Assembly (NCBI GenBank): GCA_021234535.1
Contig: CM037849.1
Coordinates: forward strand, 12,319,526-12,383,525
Source of the DNA: Stichopus chloronotus
Taxonomy: Eukaryota; Echinodermata; Holothuroidea; Aspidochirotida; Stichopodidae
Length of the DNA stretch: 64,000 bases
Direction: 5' to 3'
The position numbers were made by a program, and so were the translations under genes. The notes below the pieces were generated by a model. The model saw only the letters and a list, made by a program, of their open reading frames with translations. It did not search any database and was not told the DNA's origin. Below, piece after piece: positions 34,001 to 47,800 of this stretch (position 1 is the stretch's first letter; every line of letters starts with the position of its first letter).

Positions 34001-37000
34001 TTTAGGACCATTTCATACATCCTTCGATTTCAGTGATCACAGTCTCCTTCACTGATCAAGGCTGAATCTGCATGAACTGAGTTACTACGTTGCTGCTACA
34101 ACGGCACTTTGGAATCACCAAGATGATGGTCTCAGTTTGATTTGCACATAGTATACCACAATGTATGTACATAACCACATATTACACATATTGCAACACA
34201 GGAAACCTACAGCCAACGGGGTCCCTTCGACGCAATTTCATTTACCATACAGAATGGTTTAAACTCATTGTCTCTTCCTGTTCATAAACCTTAACAAGCT
34301 TTTGAGGAACAGATATAGCTGGATATGTTCTTTCTATTGGTAGACTTCATTTCCTGTAAAATTTCAGTCACAGTAAAATTATCAAGAGAGTATTTTGGTG
34401 AAATGGAATCAGAGACTGAGGCTTCATTGGTTTTTAATCAGATTTAACTCATGAACATACTGTAATATAAAACACCGCATGTAGGAAGACAATAATTTGA
34501 AGTAAAATAAAAATCAAACTGCAACAAATGTTACAACATAATATTAACATAAGATACACTAGAAAATGCCCGAACAAAAATACAACTAGGCTAGTAGCAA
34601 TGCAGACAATAAGCCCTTTTTATATTATGGTCTGTCCACTGGTCTTAAATTAGTTTCGAACACAGTTGTGGTTTAAACTTAGTTGGTATACAAGCCCGGA
34701 AGTCCCGGAAGTGCAACATTTACATAGAAGTCAAAATTTTGGGCTCACTTTTGTAGTCATTGTCGTTTTATTAAATTTAATCATGCATTTGTTAGTCCAT
34801 CTTATCTATCAAGTTGCCCCCCCCCCCAACAAAATGAATCACAAAAACGTTTAGTATAATTATGTTATTGTACTTTATGCACATGCATTGAGTGCTTCCT
34901 ATACCACAAATTAATACGTGAAAAGAAGTTGAGCAATCTTCGTAAAACTGACACGATTACAGTAGGACTAATGTAGCCTACAACAATGAAACTAAAGCGG
35001 GAGTAGATGTTGGGTAGTGTTGGTTTTTGGTGGATAATGAAATTTAGTTAGAACAAACTGAAGAAAAAGGTAGGACATGATTGACGAGTCAAGTCAAAGT
35101 CCAAAGATCCGTAGTCCCAAACGAAGTTGGGAAAGCCAGAGTCAAAGTGCAAGTCAGAGTTTAAAAAAAAAAAGACTTAAGGAGGGAATGGAAGTCGAGT
35201 CGGAACTTGATCCCTCTGTCCTTGCAATGACCACAAAACTCTATTGTTTTGGTTCAAGTCATTTGATGCACAAGTCAGCCGAGGTCGAGCAATGTTGCAA
35301 GCACAACATTTTTAAAATTTGAACTTGCACATATGTCATATTTTTTGTATGCTAGAAGATCAGGAAAAAAAATGGTTGAAATGATCAACCTCTCATGCAC
35401 TGGCCGAGAACAAAGTGAGCTATAATGCTGACAAACCAAAGCAAACACTTACTTTCATTCATTATCACTTTACTAACCGCGCATAGGCATACCTGTTGTG
35501 TAGTGTCATGGTACTGTCCATCATAGCCCAATTCCTACTACATGTCGCATACGTTACTGTGGATTAAATACACCGTAGTGTGCAGTTTGGAATTGTTGCT
35601 TTATCTGAAGTAGTGTTTGGAGAAGTTACGTCGAATATAGATGATCATGCTAAACCAGCTGCTTCCCAATACAGATCTATTAAGACCGACGTGGAGCAAG
35701 GACTTGCAGTATCAGTTTTTTTTTTCTCTTTAATACAGTAGGTTTTTTTTTTTTTCTGGTACTCGGTTGACTGAGTATGTATTGAGAAATTATAAAAATT
35801 TGTCTCTCACATTTTACATGTACTTTAGTAATTTTAGTCTAAAAGGGAAGGAAGGCAAAAAACAAGTTGTGAATTAAATTTTATCAATAGATCTACTTCT
35901 ACAGGATTCTTCACAGCAAAAAACAAATGGAGAAAGAAAATAGTGTAGGTGGAAAACTATATGACACTATATGAATGAATAAATATAACTGAAGAAACTC
36001 CCTGACGAGAATGTCTAATCACTTCAAATTATTATGATTCTAAGTGTTGTCTTAATAGCAAACTCAACATAAAAAACAAAACAGTGAAAACTTACTTGAT
36101 AAAAATATTTTTAGTTGCTTTTGCCGAATGTGGAGATACGTAGATACTACAGACATTGGACTTCGCTTTCCAATCCAGAACGATTCCCTGTGTGATATAT
36201 TGTAGCGTCCCCTGCTATATATCTTTCTCGATGAGTAAGTGCTGACGAGTGCAACGTTGTCTACAGAATGTAATGGGGAGCTAGAACATTCAATGTAAGG
36301 CAGGTACTCTCCATTAATTTCATTCTAGTTGACATTCCTGATAGCGCGGTGCTAAATAGTGTACACAATATGGTCTCTGTTTTACCAATGCATTTTTTTT
36401 TTTTTACGAGGCGGTGTGCAGGCAGCTAGGTAAACTATCCAGATTAGATAGATCTGCATGTCATTCCAATGGTATTGGTACTGTTTGTCCTGTTTCGGTG
36501 CTCTACTACTTGACTGTCTGTTGAATCTACTGTGTAGCATTCAAACTTTTGATTTACAAGCACAAATCCGTTCGTGCTACCTGGTGTCCTCAATTTCATT
36601 ACGTGCGTTGTACGGTACGGTTTCTTTGAAGCTCTCTGATAACATTCTGATTGTTTCGCCAACGTGAAAACATTAGCAATAGCTCAAATTATTCGCTCTT
36701 CTACCATTTCCTCTGTTCCCATGGAATTGCCGGTATACTGTAATATCGTAAAGTACATCCGCTATACTTTGCGAAGATCATGTGTCATGGATCACCATAG
36801 TAATGTGGTGAAGTAAACTAAAAAATGGGATTAACTTTGACCTTGCAACAGGTACTGTAGGGATGAGGTATTACATTTCACACACCAACTGAATGCATCC
36901 GCATATTACCGTTTTCACAGACTGGCAATTGTAAAGAACATAGCGTGTCAAAAAAATGATACTATCCAAATATATAGAATAGGCTATCAGTGTGATTGGC

Positions 37001-38188
37001 GTACAGAAAGCTTATAGGTCAATTTGGAAACTACACCATGAAAAATGAGGCAGGTGACATTATCCTTTGTGAAATGAGTGCAAAGCAATTCAGTTGAGGA
37101 GATTTTGGTAAACTTGTCCTACCTGACAGCTAACTTAGAATATTCCGTTTGACATTTGGACCTGTATGTCGAGAGTATCAATAAGCTTGTTAGGATTTGA
37201 AGAGTATAACTTTACTTGAAAATGCTTACAGTTATGACAACTCCATTTATTGTTGTTTTTTTTTTATCCTTAGCTTGTACTGGCTGTGCGAATATAAACA
37301 AGTAGAATTTGAAGAGAATCTGATCAAGAGTGTTCCAAAACGAAATGGTTCGTTTAATACTCATTAATTAATGTTTATTTGGATGTGTGATACGGTACAT
37401 GGGAATCTTCCTTGTTTGTCCATTGCCATCAGCGTGCAAAGGAAAACTTCAAACGTTTGACAGAAAATAATAAAGTAATAAATAATGTGCGCCCTCGATT
37501 CACGAAACATGCTGACCCCACTTACAAATGAAAGACCTTTTTTTTGGCATATGTTCTTTTTTTCTTTTCTTTTTTTTGCATATGTTCCTTTAATATATTC
37601 AACGTAGGTGCTGTTACGATTTACGAGTACGATTTTCCACTCACCACTCATAAATAAAGTTTCGACTTCTCTGGGTTGTCGTAACTTTCCCAACTTTCTA
37701 AACCTCGTCATAACAAGTATATTGCAACATAATGGCCTTAATAGAACAGTATTGAGCAGGCTATGCACCGTGCAAAGGCAAAACGCCCTGACTGATGTTT
37801 ATAGCTTTCTCAATGAATACTCATTGATATTCATGTCTGTATTCTTCTCTATTGTCCATTTGTCTTTGCATCTGAATTTATGGCATTAAATTTCATTAAT
37901 CCCTAATTAGACGTTAATTGAAAGACTTACTGTTTAGGTACCTGTTGTATAAGTTCCTATGCACTAAACATGGGTGAACAGGCCTTACAATATTGGTAAG
38001 TGGTTAAAGGTGTTGTGATCACATGTATTGCATTGTGACAAGTTTTGTACATATACCACTCTGGTGGATAAACTCAAATTAGGATATTACACAACAGTTC
38101 CTTGCTTGCAAAGTAATCGTGGTAATAATTGCCGTCGTGAATGTGGTTGACCATAGCAACTAAAACCGTTAGTGGGTAGAAACTCAAA

Positions 38189-38275
38189 ATGGCGAGAAAC
38201 AAAATGATAAACCTGTCTCTGTCATTATGCTTCCTCTTTCTTGCTGCCGTTGGAGCTTTTACAGTTTTTATATAG
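38189..38275 (+). CDS. Candidate signal-peptide exon, possibly of copy 3
   Basis: After CTCAAA, an ATG opens 28 codons: MARNKMINLS followed by the hydrophobic LSLCFLFLAAVGAF, then TAG. This looks like a secretory signal peptide, and copy 3 lacks one in its visible exons. The only GT at a usable place (ACA followed by GTTTTT) is a poor donor, so assignment to copy 3 is weak. It could equally be chance. Confidence 0.25.
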   Translation: MARNKMINLSLSLCFLFLAAVGAFTVFI

Positions 38276-40932
38276 TTGATCCATTCATACGTGGCAGGAA
38301 TCCTTAACTCCTATTGGCCCATTAGAGTCAGGTGACCGTGCATTAATACTAAAGCACGTTCAATTTTAGAGTAAGAGGACCGGGGGATGAAGAAAGTAAA
38401 ACCGTCGATCGATATTGCTTTGTCGCCTGCTATATTACACAAAACAATAGTGCTACTTTGTTAGTAGCGCCCGAACATTATTGACATGTCGTAAAACGTG
38501 CTTTTCGAGGTTCGTTTTCTATTCGGTAAATGTGGTTATTTAAAAGCCCATTTTTTTGGTCTATTTCGTCTTTTTGCACGAAATTTCCCTGTACATAAAT
38601 GAACAACGTTAATGAAGGCCATCGCTGAATGCACTCGGGCTGCGCCCTCTTATACATCGCTTGCGTAAAACCAGATCGTGCATTATTCGTCCTGTGGTTA
38701 ATGCACGGTCCAGCGTTGATTTACCTTTAATTAAAGAGATAACACCAACTCTGCTGTATTTCAACTTCCCATGCAGATGACATTTCATGAACTCGATGTT
38801 ACAAGACTCTTAGACTGCTACTACTGCAATGCGATATAACAGACTGAGGTAAATCCGTCACTCACTGTTTATATACTCCCAACAGAAGGGCCTACTGTAA
38901 TTCACTAATTTTACTACGAATGTGCCACAGGCCCATTAATTTCTCTGTGTATTAAGAAAAAAACGAAATAATAAGTAAGAGTATATGGTGTAAGATTTTG
39001 GGGTAAATGCTCACTTTTGGTTTCTTTAACCTTCGTTTATACTTGTGATGTACTTCTCAGTGGGTTAAATTTGGGTCAAAAGCAGCTTTGCCATTTTTCT
39101 TTTTCAGAATGTTCCGTACGTACAAGGAGGATGCGAGGGGTAGGTTAGTGGTGGCAGTTTATAATGAATAGATGGTCAATCATTATATTTTGTATCAATA
39201 CATAACACCATTAGTACCAGCGTCGATTGCCTTTCTTCAAGTAAAATGGTCAAAATTCACTTCACTGTTGATTTTTTCTTCGAAGTCAACGTAAACTTTT
39301 AGTTGACCTTTTTTCTTTTTTTTTGTCAGTCTGTTACCTTGTATTCTATGTATTTTGAAAGACGTATGGTGATAGTAACAAACACAATGGTTGGATAAAC
39401 GCTTCTTCGTGGTAAATCAACGGAAGAATATGTCGACAAGGACATCCGGCAATGAGAACTCTACGTCACTATTAAGGAAGGAACGAACGCATTTAACTAG
39501 TTTGTAATTCATTTATTCAGTACTTGCAAGTTACATTATAATCCAGCACACCGGCAACATAATGAAGTTTTTACCTTGCTTTATATTTTAAGTCCAGGTC
39601 CGTCGTTTTGTTGCGTTTCAACATTCAGGGTATCACAGAAAGTGATACTGAAAAGTTATGCGCCCAACCAAAGGTACATCCGGCTTGTACATTACAGAAT
39701 AAACGGATATCTTGAGCGATGAAAGTGGCTGGTAGTTACTAAGAACACTATTTTTTATCCACGTGATATGTAACTGGTTTTCGGTGTCAGTGATAACCAT
39801 TGCCTTTGTATTCATGCAGGCACTTTGTAGGAATGTGCATCTTATACATATGAAGATTGGAGAGGTCCATATACGAATAATGAAGCCGAAAATAGCAATG
39901 TGTTTCGTATTCATGTATTAAACATGCACGATGTATTCATGATGAATAAAATATATTCCGCCAATATTTCGTAAGAATACACCTTACATCGTCAAAGCGA
40001 AGAGCCAAACTGCGTGAAAGTACAAGTACAAGTTAATGCATTTAAATAATAGCTGTTACCGAAATTAGTAAGTAATACCAGATTAGAATAGTTGACTATT
40101 AAAGCTCTGGACATTTTTATTATGAGTTTGTTTGTAAATCCTCAATGAAAAGAGATTCTATGATCTTACGTTTGCACTAGGAATTCTCTACGTGGAAAAC
40201 TTTAACACCAGCTGGGCTATAGTACATATAGTGTATTATATATAGTACATATATATATAAAAGTACGAGAAGATGATTGAAAATTTGAGATTTTAGATCC
40301 CCTGGGGTTTTCTTCAGCAAGAACGAAAGTGACTTCTGAGAATAAGAACAAGAGTTAAATCAATCTTGACAAGAGAGTGCTATGGGTCTTTGTGGAAAGG
40401 TAGTGGTTCAGTGGTCCTTTAGGTCCTCTTTGAATCCATTGGTGTGCGTCTTGAATGACAGGATAAAGCGGATTTTCAGTACTTTCTTTGTGTATCTGAC
40501 TTGAAGTTGGATGCTAAACATATGCATTTAAGATTAAATAGACATGAAAGAGGAGGTTAAAGTGTTCAGCAACGGGAAGTTAAGGGAAAAAAAAACACGA
40601 ATGTTATGACCATACTTGTGATCACAATGTCAGTGCGGGTGACACGGTGTTATTATATTTTGTGGGTGAAAAACATACTAGCCAACCCCAAAAAACAAAA
40701 AAAAAAAACAAACAAACAATGGGTCAGTTGAACGTAATTCAACATAAATTGCAAGTGGTTTCCTTAAAAAGATTACGATATGTCGAATCACGAGTTTCAT
40801 TGAGTTACATTTGTACAAAATCGTATCCAAATCCAGCTCCGTTTGTGCTATTGAATTGTATAGACGAGAGGAAATGTCGACAAAACTCACATAAATCTTA
40901 CCATGGCAGACCTCTCTTATAGGTGGGGCATA

Positions 40933-40948
40933 GGGGGCGAGTGCCCCC
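40933..40948. repeat. GC-rich hairpin, dispersed-repeat remnant
   Basis: GGGGGC and GCCCCC arms with a GAGT loop, preceded by GGGGCATA and followed by ATCAAATTTT. Similar arrangements occur at 48996 and 49899. Confidence 0.4.
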
Positions 40949-42141
40949 ATCAAATTTTGACCTCAATGTAAGCTGCATTTAAGCTAAATTCATTTGTAGG
41001 GCTGGAAAGTAGTGCAAATAAACAGAAAAAAAAATTGCCCGAAATTTCCTTTTTGAGTTCTGCTTTCGACCATTTTTTTTTCCTGATAGGATCCCACAAC
41101 TGATGGCTCTTTCTGATGGCTCTCTTTGACAATATATGTCCTATCATAGACATATGGCAATATGTCCCCAGCCTCACCAATCATTCAACCGTAGCGAATC
41201 CCTACTTTGTGAACCTTATGGAAAATGTTCATCTCATAATTTCTGTTGAAACGATGGCTTTAAGACAGTAAACCTGCCTTTCTTCTGCTTTCCTATGTTA
41301 ATGATCAGAAAGCGTGCACTGTGCAGAGGTGATATATTATTCTCGTTGACATAAATGCCATACGTTTGCCTCAATTAGAGTGATATACCCATGCTTGTCC
41401 AGTAGACGTACATTTCATTTTATTTCCTTCTCTTGCGATTCCAATATTTGTTTAGAGACTGCAAAGCCTACAGTCCGAATCGACCCACTTAGTGATATCT
41501 ACAAAGAGTCACAAATAAATCACAACCGTAGACGGCAAGGGACTTGTAATGTAATTATGGGAACATCCATGAAACCAAACGTAAATTTGGAAATACTTAA
41601 ATGCCACAGTGTCAAATACAGACGACTGTAAAATTAATGTTTTAGATATCTTGTCTGATATCACAGTCAGGTATTGTCTGCCCTTGACTGATCTTCACTG
41701 TGCTTTCAAGTTTTCAAGAGATTCTCATCGATTAAACATCAAAAGGGAGATCGGAAAATGTTGAAACTTCTGAGGGATAACCACGTCTAGTGGAAATTGG
41801 TAACTCTCATTCTGATTTGGAACGTGTTTTTTCTAAATGTGGTAAGTCATTTTGTATCTCTGAGACACAAACGTAAGATGACATTCTTTTTTCCTTTAAT
41901 CTAGTGAAAAAGGGCAAATGAAAGAAATATGGAAATAACTAAAAAGCTGTTGATAGTAACCATCCATTTAGGTTAATTGTGGGTTCATATTTTTTTCTCA
42001 TTGTTTAGTCGTTTCTCATATATCATATCCCTACAAATAAACTTCAACCATGTCTTTTGTAGAGTTAATTCTTTGCAAGTAGGCATATGTGCAACTCGAC
42101 TTAGTAAAATTTGTTATCATTAAAATTGCGAATGACCCGTG

Positions 42142-42360
42142 CACTCAGAGAATTATTTACCTAAATTATGTAAAGTAAGAACTCCATAAATTTTATGTAA
42201 AATTAATGTAAGCAGTATTTGTAAATTTTACATACTTTTGGTAAATTTTACTACATTTTAGTAAAATTGTTATATCATAATGTAAGACTTACATTAACTG
42301 TGTGAAAAATTTTACCAAAAAGTTATGGAGTTCTTATTTTACTTTACGTTTTTGTGAGTG
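42142..42360. mobile_element. MITE family 1, copy 1
   Basis: The ends are imperfect inverted repeats: CACTCAGAGAATTATTTACC at the left and TTTACTTTACGTTTTTGTGAGTG-type sequence at the right, with a further AAGAACTCCATAA / TTATGGAGTTCTT inner pair. The interior is made of TAAATTTTAC motifs. A second full copy lies inverted at 61498. Confidence 0.8.
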
Positions 42361-44850
42361 TGATAAGAAGTGTCAAATAAAATACAGTCTAATTATAAGA
42401 TGTAATTTTCAGTGAAGGACCACTGAGGCCATGTCAATCTGCACATGTAATTATCCCAAACTAGTAAAGCTATTAAGAGTTCTCAAAAAGTAACTTCCTC
42501 TCAAAGAATTCCTTCCAGCTATCACTCATACAATGTATCCTCCAAAGTAGAACGAATATACATCTACGTAGAGGAAACAATTCAGAAAGGCGGTTTGTGC
42601 AATTTGTAACTATATTCCGTTGATGTATATTGCAAATTCTAAGCTTCATATAAGATGGATATGTAGTCAGAACTTTGCAGCAATTCAAATTATTACAAAG
42701 TTAATTTGAATCCTGATTTCATTTCAGATATAGCATAGCGCAAAACTATTTTAAATTTAAGAGGAAATCTCAATGATAGATTATTGGCTTATTACTCAGG
42801 GATTTTCGTTTACCATTCCTTGGCTTTGGTAACCTTTACTCGTAAGGTATGTTAAAGACCTTTCCTTTTCATGTCCAACCATCCACTTAATTTGTCCTTC
42901 CATAGGTAGATTTTAGTCTCGTTTAGTCATGAGATCATACAATTAAGTAATTTACATTTTGTAATACCAGTTAGTCAATTCAACATTAATTGATAATGAA
43001 AGACAGTATTTAGACCAACAACACTGAATTTCAAGATGGTGTGTTACATTGCTAATTAACGTTGTTTTGTTGACCTTCGACAGTGGAAGGCCAGATTTAG
43101 TACTCCCACTTAGTGATAAAAAGAAAAAAATAAACCGACTGAACAGTTTAATAGATTTTACTTCGTGAATAAATTTACTGTAGTTTGCATGTGTGCTCTA
43201 AAATTGAAGAAAATTTGGCGTTGTATATTTTAGTGTTTTTGTGTTTGACATTTCTTCAAATTGAGCGCGTAAGATATCCTATATGTATAAAACGTTCCAG
43301 TGAAAATGGAACCAATTACTGTTCATTGAACATATTATTCTGGTAAATCTGAACTTTAGCAGTGTTTCAAAGATTTCGTACGCTGCTCTTTGTCCGTCAA
43401 ATTAATTCCTTAAAAGAGATCAGCATATTATATAAAATCACTTAATGTGTCAGTTTTAACATTCAACTGTATTGTAGAGAATAAGATAAACATGTAAGGG
43501 ATAGCTTATATTTTAGAAAAAATATTGCAGCCTTTGTCAGTGTGTAAAAATGCCGCAAGGAGAGATTTGCTGACTGTTATAATTTTAACAACCGAATTAA
43601 TTTTATTCTTCAAACTGATGTTTCCTGGCGATCTCTAATTTATTTCTATAAGGTGAAGTTTTATAAGAAATGTGACCATAATGTAAGTTACGAATATTGG
43701 CATTCTATTATATAATCTTTCATTCAAAAATTACACTCATCGTCAATTAATCTATTTCAAGTAAGTAAAAAATCCTAGTTTCATTTTTTAAATATTATTA
43801 TATAAAAACTTACATTATTAATAAGTCTTTCATGCACACACAGAAAATAAATCGTTTTGTTTTAATCAAAACTTTCTTCATTGATGAACCATTGGAATAG
43901 ACTGTACATGTGAAACTATTTTAACTTTTACCGACGAAAATTAAGCCACTGATATAATCACATTATCGCTAAAATGTTTTACTCACTTGAATTTGGGGGT
44001 TCCCCTCACTTGAATTTGGGGGTTCCTAAGATTTGGTCTGCAACCAATACATTAAACAATTATTGATCTTATACTGGAATGTGAGTCGAAATGCTGTTAG
44101 TGAAAGTCCAATTTTGTGGAAAACGTCATAGGTCTCTACAAGAAAACATTGGTAAAGCCCCATTTATGCATAAAATGAATATTCACATCCATTCCTATTG
44201 CTATGCTTTCTTGGAGAGTCTAAATTTTGTTTGGCCGACAAAAATGTCAAGGCAGTTTTCATATATTCAAATATCTGGAAGATGAGTGTAAAGTTCTCTT
44301 TCAGATTTTGGGGCAGCTGATGTTTTCCCCCTACTTTCTATTGGCTGAAACACTGATGAAAAGCAAAAGTAGATGATCAGGCGATTGCCAGTATAACTCA
44401 TATTCCAGCTTAAACTAACTATTTTTTTTTCTTTTTTCAGGAGTCTTTTGATTCACATTTTTGATACTCATCCTTAAAAGCTTAAACTTTAAATTGGTAT
44501 ACACCATGAACAAAAAATAACTTCCGCAAAATAAAAAGTTACCAGTAGCTTATGAGGGATAACTGATCTGATGCGTTTGGGGTGTCTGATTCTGTACTTA
44601 AAGTAAAAAACATGGAAAAAGTACAAAATAGAGAACGCCGTGTAACTTTTAGCTTGTTTTCTTTCTGCTTCTTCAATTTGCATTATATTTATGTAAATAT
44701 TAAAATTGCAAGAAAGCATGAAATATCTTGTTAACTATGTACGATTTGAGCATTATTTTTTTTCTTGTCTTGCTCATCATTATCTTATCTTAAACAAGAT
44801 GAAAAATTGAAGAAATAATCAGACTGATCTATTTTCCTTTATCAATACAG
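42361..44850. other. 5' flank or intron of copy 3
   Basis: No exon was found. A 22-bp direct repeat (CTCACTTGAATTTGGGGGTT core) occurs twice at about 43981-44025. Confidence 0.45.
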
Positions 44851-44881
44851 AATTTTGGTGAAGTCACGGGTTCATCTCCGA
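44851..44881 (+). CDS. Copy 3 linker exon
   Basis: The 31-nt exon NFGEVTGSSP plus one base lies between ATCAATACAG and GTAAGT. Size, phase (0 to 1) and the EVT.SS core match the copy 2 linker. Confidence 0.65.
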
Positions 44882-47800
44882 GTAAGTCACAAACCTGGCA
44901 TTTCAGTGATGTTGTAAACACTAGTGCTAAACATGAATGGCATTTGAACCATTCTTCCTAAGTAAATAGAAGTAATTACACATTAAATACGTACTACCAT
45001 TCCATTTCTTATATATGTCGAATATATTTTTTTTCGTTTATATCTTTATTTGTCAGATGTATCTGATGCATATCACTTAATTTGCTCACAAGACAGAAAA
45101 ATTGAACAATACAAAAGGAATTAACATGTAACATGAGAAGATTTAAATCAATTGAATTATCTTAACGCTCATTTTCAGTGATACATGCAGATTTTCACCA
45201 AAAAAAACCCCCAAACAAAACCCTCGATGAGCATTTAAATTTGAATGAAAGCAAATAGACAAAGGGATCTATGGAGGGACGTTGGTTTAATTTTAACTAC
45301 ATAAATTTTTCATTTCCTTTTGGCTGTGTATCCCCAGGCATTTCTAGCTACGTCATCCAACCGCCTCAGTATCCATCTGATTGTCATGCGCATCGCCAGA
45401 CATGTGGAGGAGCTGCAAGTAAATCTGGCGTTTACAAAATCAAACCAACTGGTTTGACGAAGCCTTTTGAAGTGTTCTGTGATAACGAACTAGATTCAGG
45501 TGGATGGACGGTAACATAAGACCGATACAGGTCTTTGATATGTATCAGATGTATTCCTTTGTGTGAGGAAACATCACGATTGCGTAATAATTTCACATAA
45601 TGAGTAATATGTTGTTTTCTAAATGAGAAAACCACTATTACTGGTATTTTGTAAAGTTGTACCTTTTTTTAACTCCTATAACCGCAGGTAATACAGCGAC
45701 GAGGAGACGGATCCATAGACTTCAATCGAACTTGGAATTCTTACAAAGATGGATTCGGCTTTCTCGGAAGTGAATTCTGGTTAGGAAATGAGAATATTGC
45801 CTACCTGACTAACCAAAACGACTATCAACTTCGTGTTGATTTTACAAACGTTGCCGGACAAACATTTTACATAACCGTCAACCACTTTCGTATCACTGGT
45901 GAGGCTGATGGCTACACTCTCCACCGCCTTGACGCTGAGGCTGGCAATGCTGGTTAGTGGTCTCTTTCCTTTTGACTAATACTCCACGCAGGGCCATGCC
46001 TGGCAATTGTATTTACTAGGGACTTTCTTCCCTGCAATTTGAACGACTGGATATAACTTTCGAGATTTTACATGACTCTTTTTTCTCTTTTCTCCTCATC
46101 TTCCAATGGTAACAAACCAATAGTTTCATGATTCTTTCGAAATTCGAACAACGACGACTGCCTATAAGGGTGTAAGTTGCACATAACGTTACTGAAGTGT
46201 GTACTTCGTTTGACATCTGACATTTTATCTTCCTGATACTGGCAACATATGAAATTTAATGATTTCCCCTAAAGTCACGCTAGTTATTTTCTTCTTTTTC
46301 ACACTTTTTGCTGCTTTACAGTTTACGTATGGAGATTTTACCCTTCTCGCTGTAGTTCCCTCCTAAACATTACATACACTGAGTTTTGTTAATCGACATT
46401 TACATCATCATTATCTACGTAGATTCATACATCGAACGGTGTCCAACTAACCGGCAATACGAGACCAACAAATGTGAAAGACATTGCAGAGACCCGACCA
46501 GCTGCACCATGGCCATGACGGTAGTGGACCCAGAGAGATGCATTTGTCCAGAAGGTTTCTTGGTTGAAGGAGATACATGTATTCCCCCGGAAGAATGTAG
46601 CTGTTTTATTCCCGATATAAGAAGAGTTCTTAAGGTATGCGAGTTAAATTTGGCTGGAACCACGTTATTGGAATCTCCTTTTTGTTCATAAATCAAAAAT
46701 TCTTTTAAAAAATCTCTCTTAAGGTCACTAGACGTGATCAGCTGATATGCACCCTTTACAGCCCCGACTCACCAGACGGTTGGGGTCTTCCTCAAATCAT
46801 TCACTTAACATTCACCAAACTTGTTTAATGTATGTTGTAACTAAAGCAGATATGTCTACGAAAATGTAAATATCCGGATATTTGTTATAAATGAAATGTT
46901 GCAAAATGATAATACTGATAGCAATAATATAATATGATAAAAAATAGTAAAGACAAAACATCATAAAAACGGTTTGAGATTATAAACCGACAGTCTTTAC
47001 ATGACAATTATTCCAACCAACAGGAGGGTGAAACAATTTTTAAACATAACTGTACCAGACTCGTAAATTGTACAGATAATGGGCTATCGTATGGAGAATT
47101 TGCCGGATGTGGCAGTAACGCAACCTGCAAGAATGTGGACGGTGTCGATGAGTGCCATTGTAATGATGGATTTTCAGGAGACGGGATGACATGTAAAGTA
47201 AAATGGAAGGATTGCCACGAGCTTTACCTCAATGGCGAGAATACTGATGGCGTTTACAGAATATATCCAACTGGCTGGGATGACTCGGGATTTCTTGCCT
47301 ACTGTGAAATGTCGACTAACGGTGGCGGATGGACAGTAAGTCATTATCAAAAAGAAAACATGAAACACATTAATTTTTTTTTATATTTTTTTAGTATGGT
47401 ATTTAAAATCACCACCGAGTTTTGTCTATCTAATTCCATTCCAAAGATAAAACATGTATGTATTTTCAGTTCGATACCGTATATCGGTCATAGTGACTCC
47501 AGAGTGCCGCGGTATATCCAAAGGAGAGAGAAGTACAGATAGCAATAAGTTAAATTCCTAATGAGAATTTCACTTCATAAAAGTATTCCAAAAGTTTAAC
47601 AGGTCGGAACTAATTACAAAGTGTGAAATGAGACTGTAACATAAGGTTAATTACCGCTTGTACTGTTTTCTTTTATTGTTTCTATTGTTGTTGCTTAAAT
47701 TTTTGTTTTGCTTTTTTTTTCGACAACAATAAAACAACGGTTAATGAGAGAGTGGGCGTGACAATTAAAGGAAAAACGTTAGGGGTTGGCTCTAAATGTA

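Larger units (their letters stand above)
31035..42141. other. Long stretch without recognised genes
   Basis: AT-rich with short random-looking frames only. Exceptions are a possible signal-peptide exon at 38189 and a C-rich hairpin at 40933. Part of this interval may be the first intron of copy 3. Confidence 0.45.

Noticed and set aside
33830..35330. GAGTC/AAGTC-rich stretches at about 33840 and 35080
   Set aside because: Simple short-word enrichment without a defined unit or coding potential.
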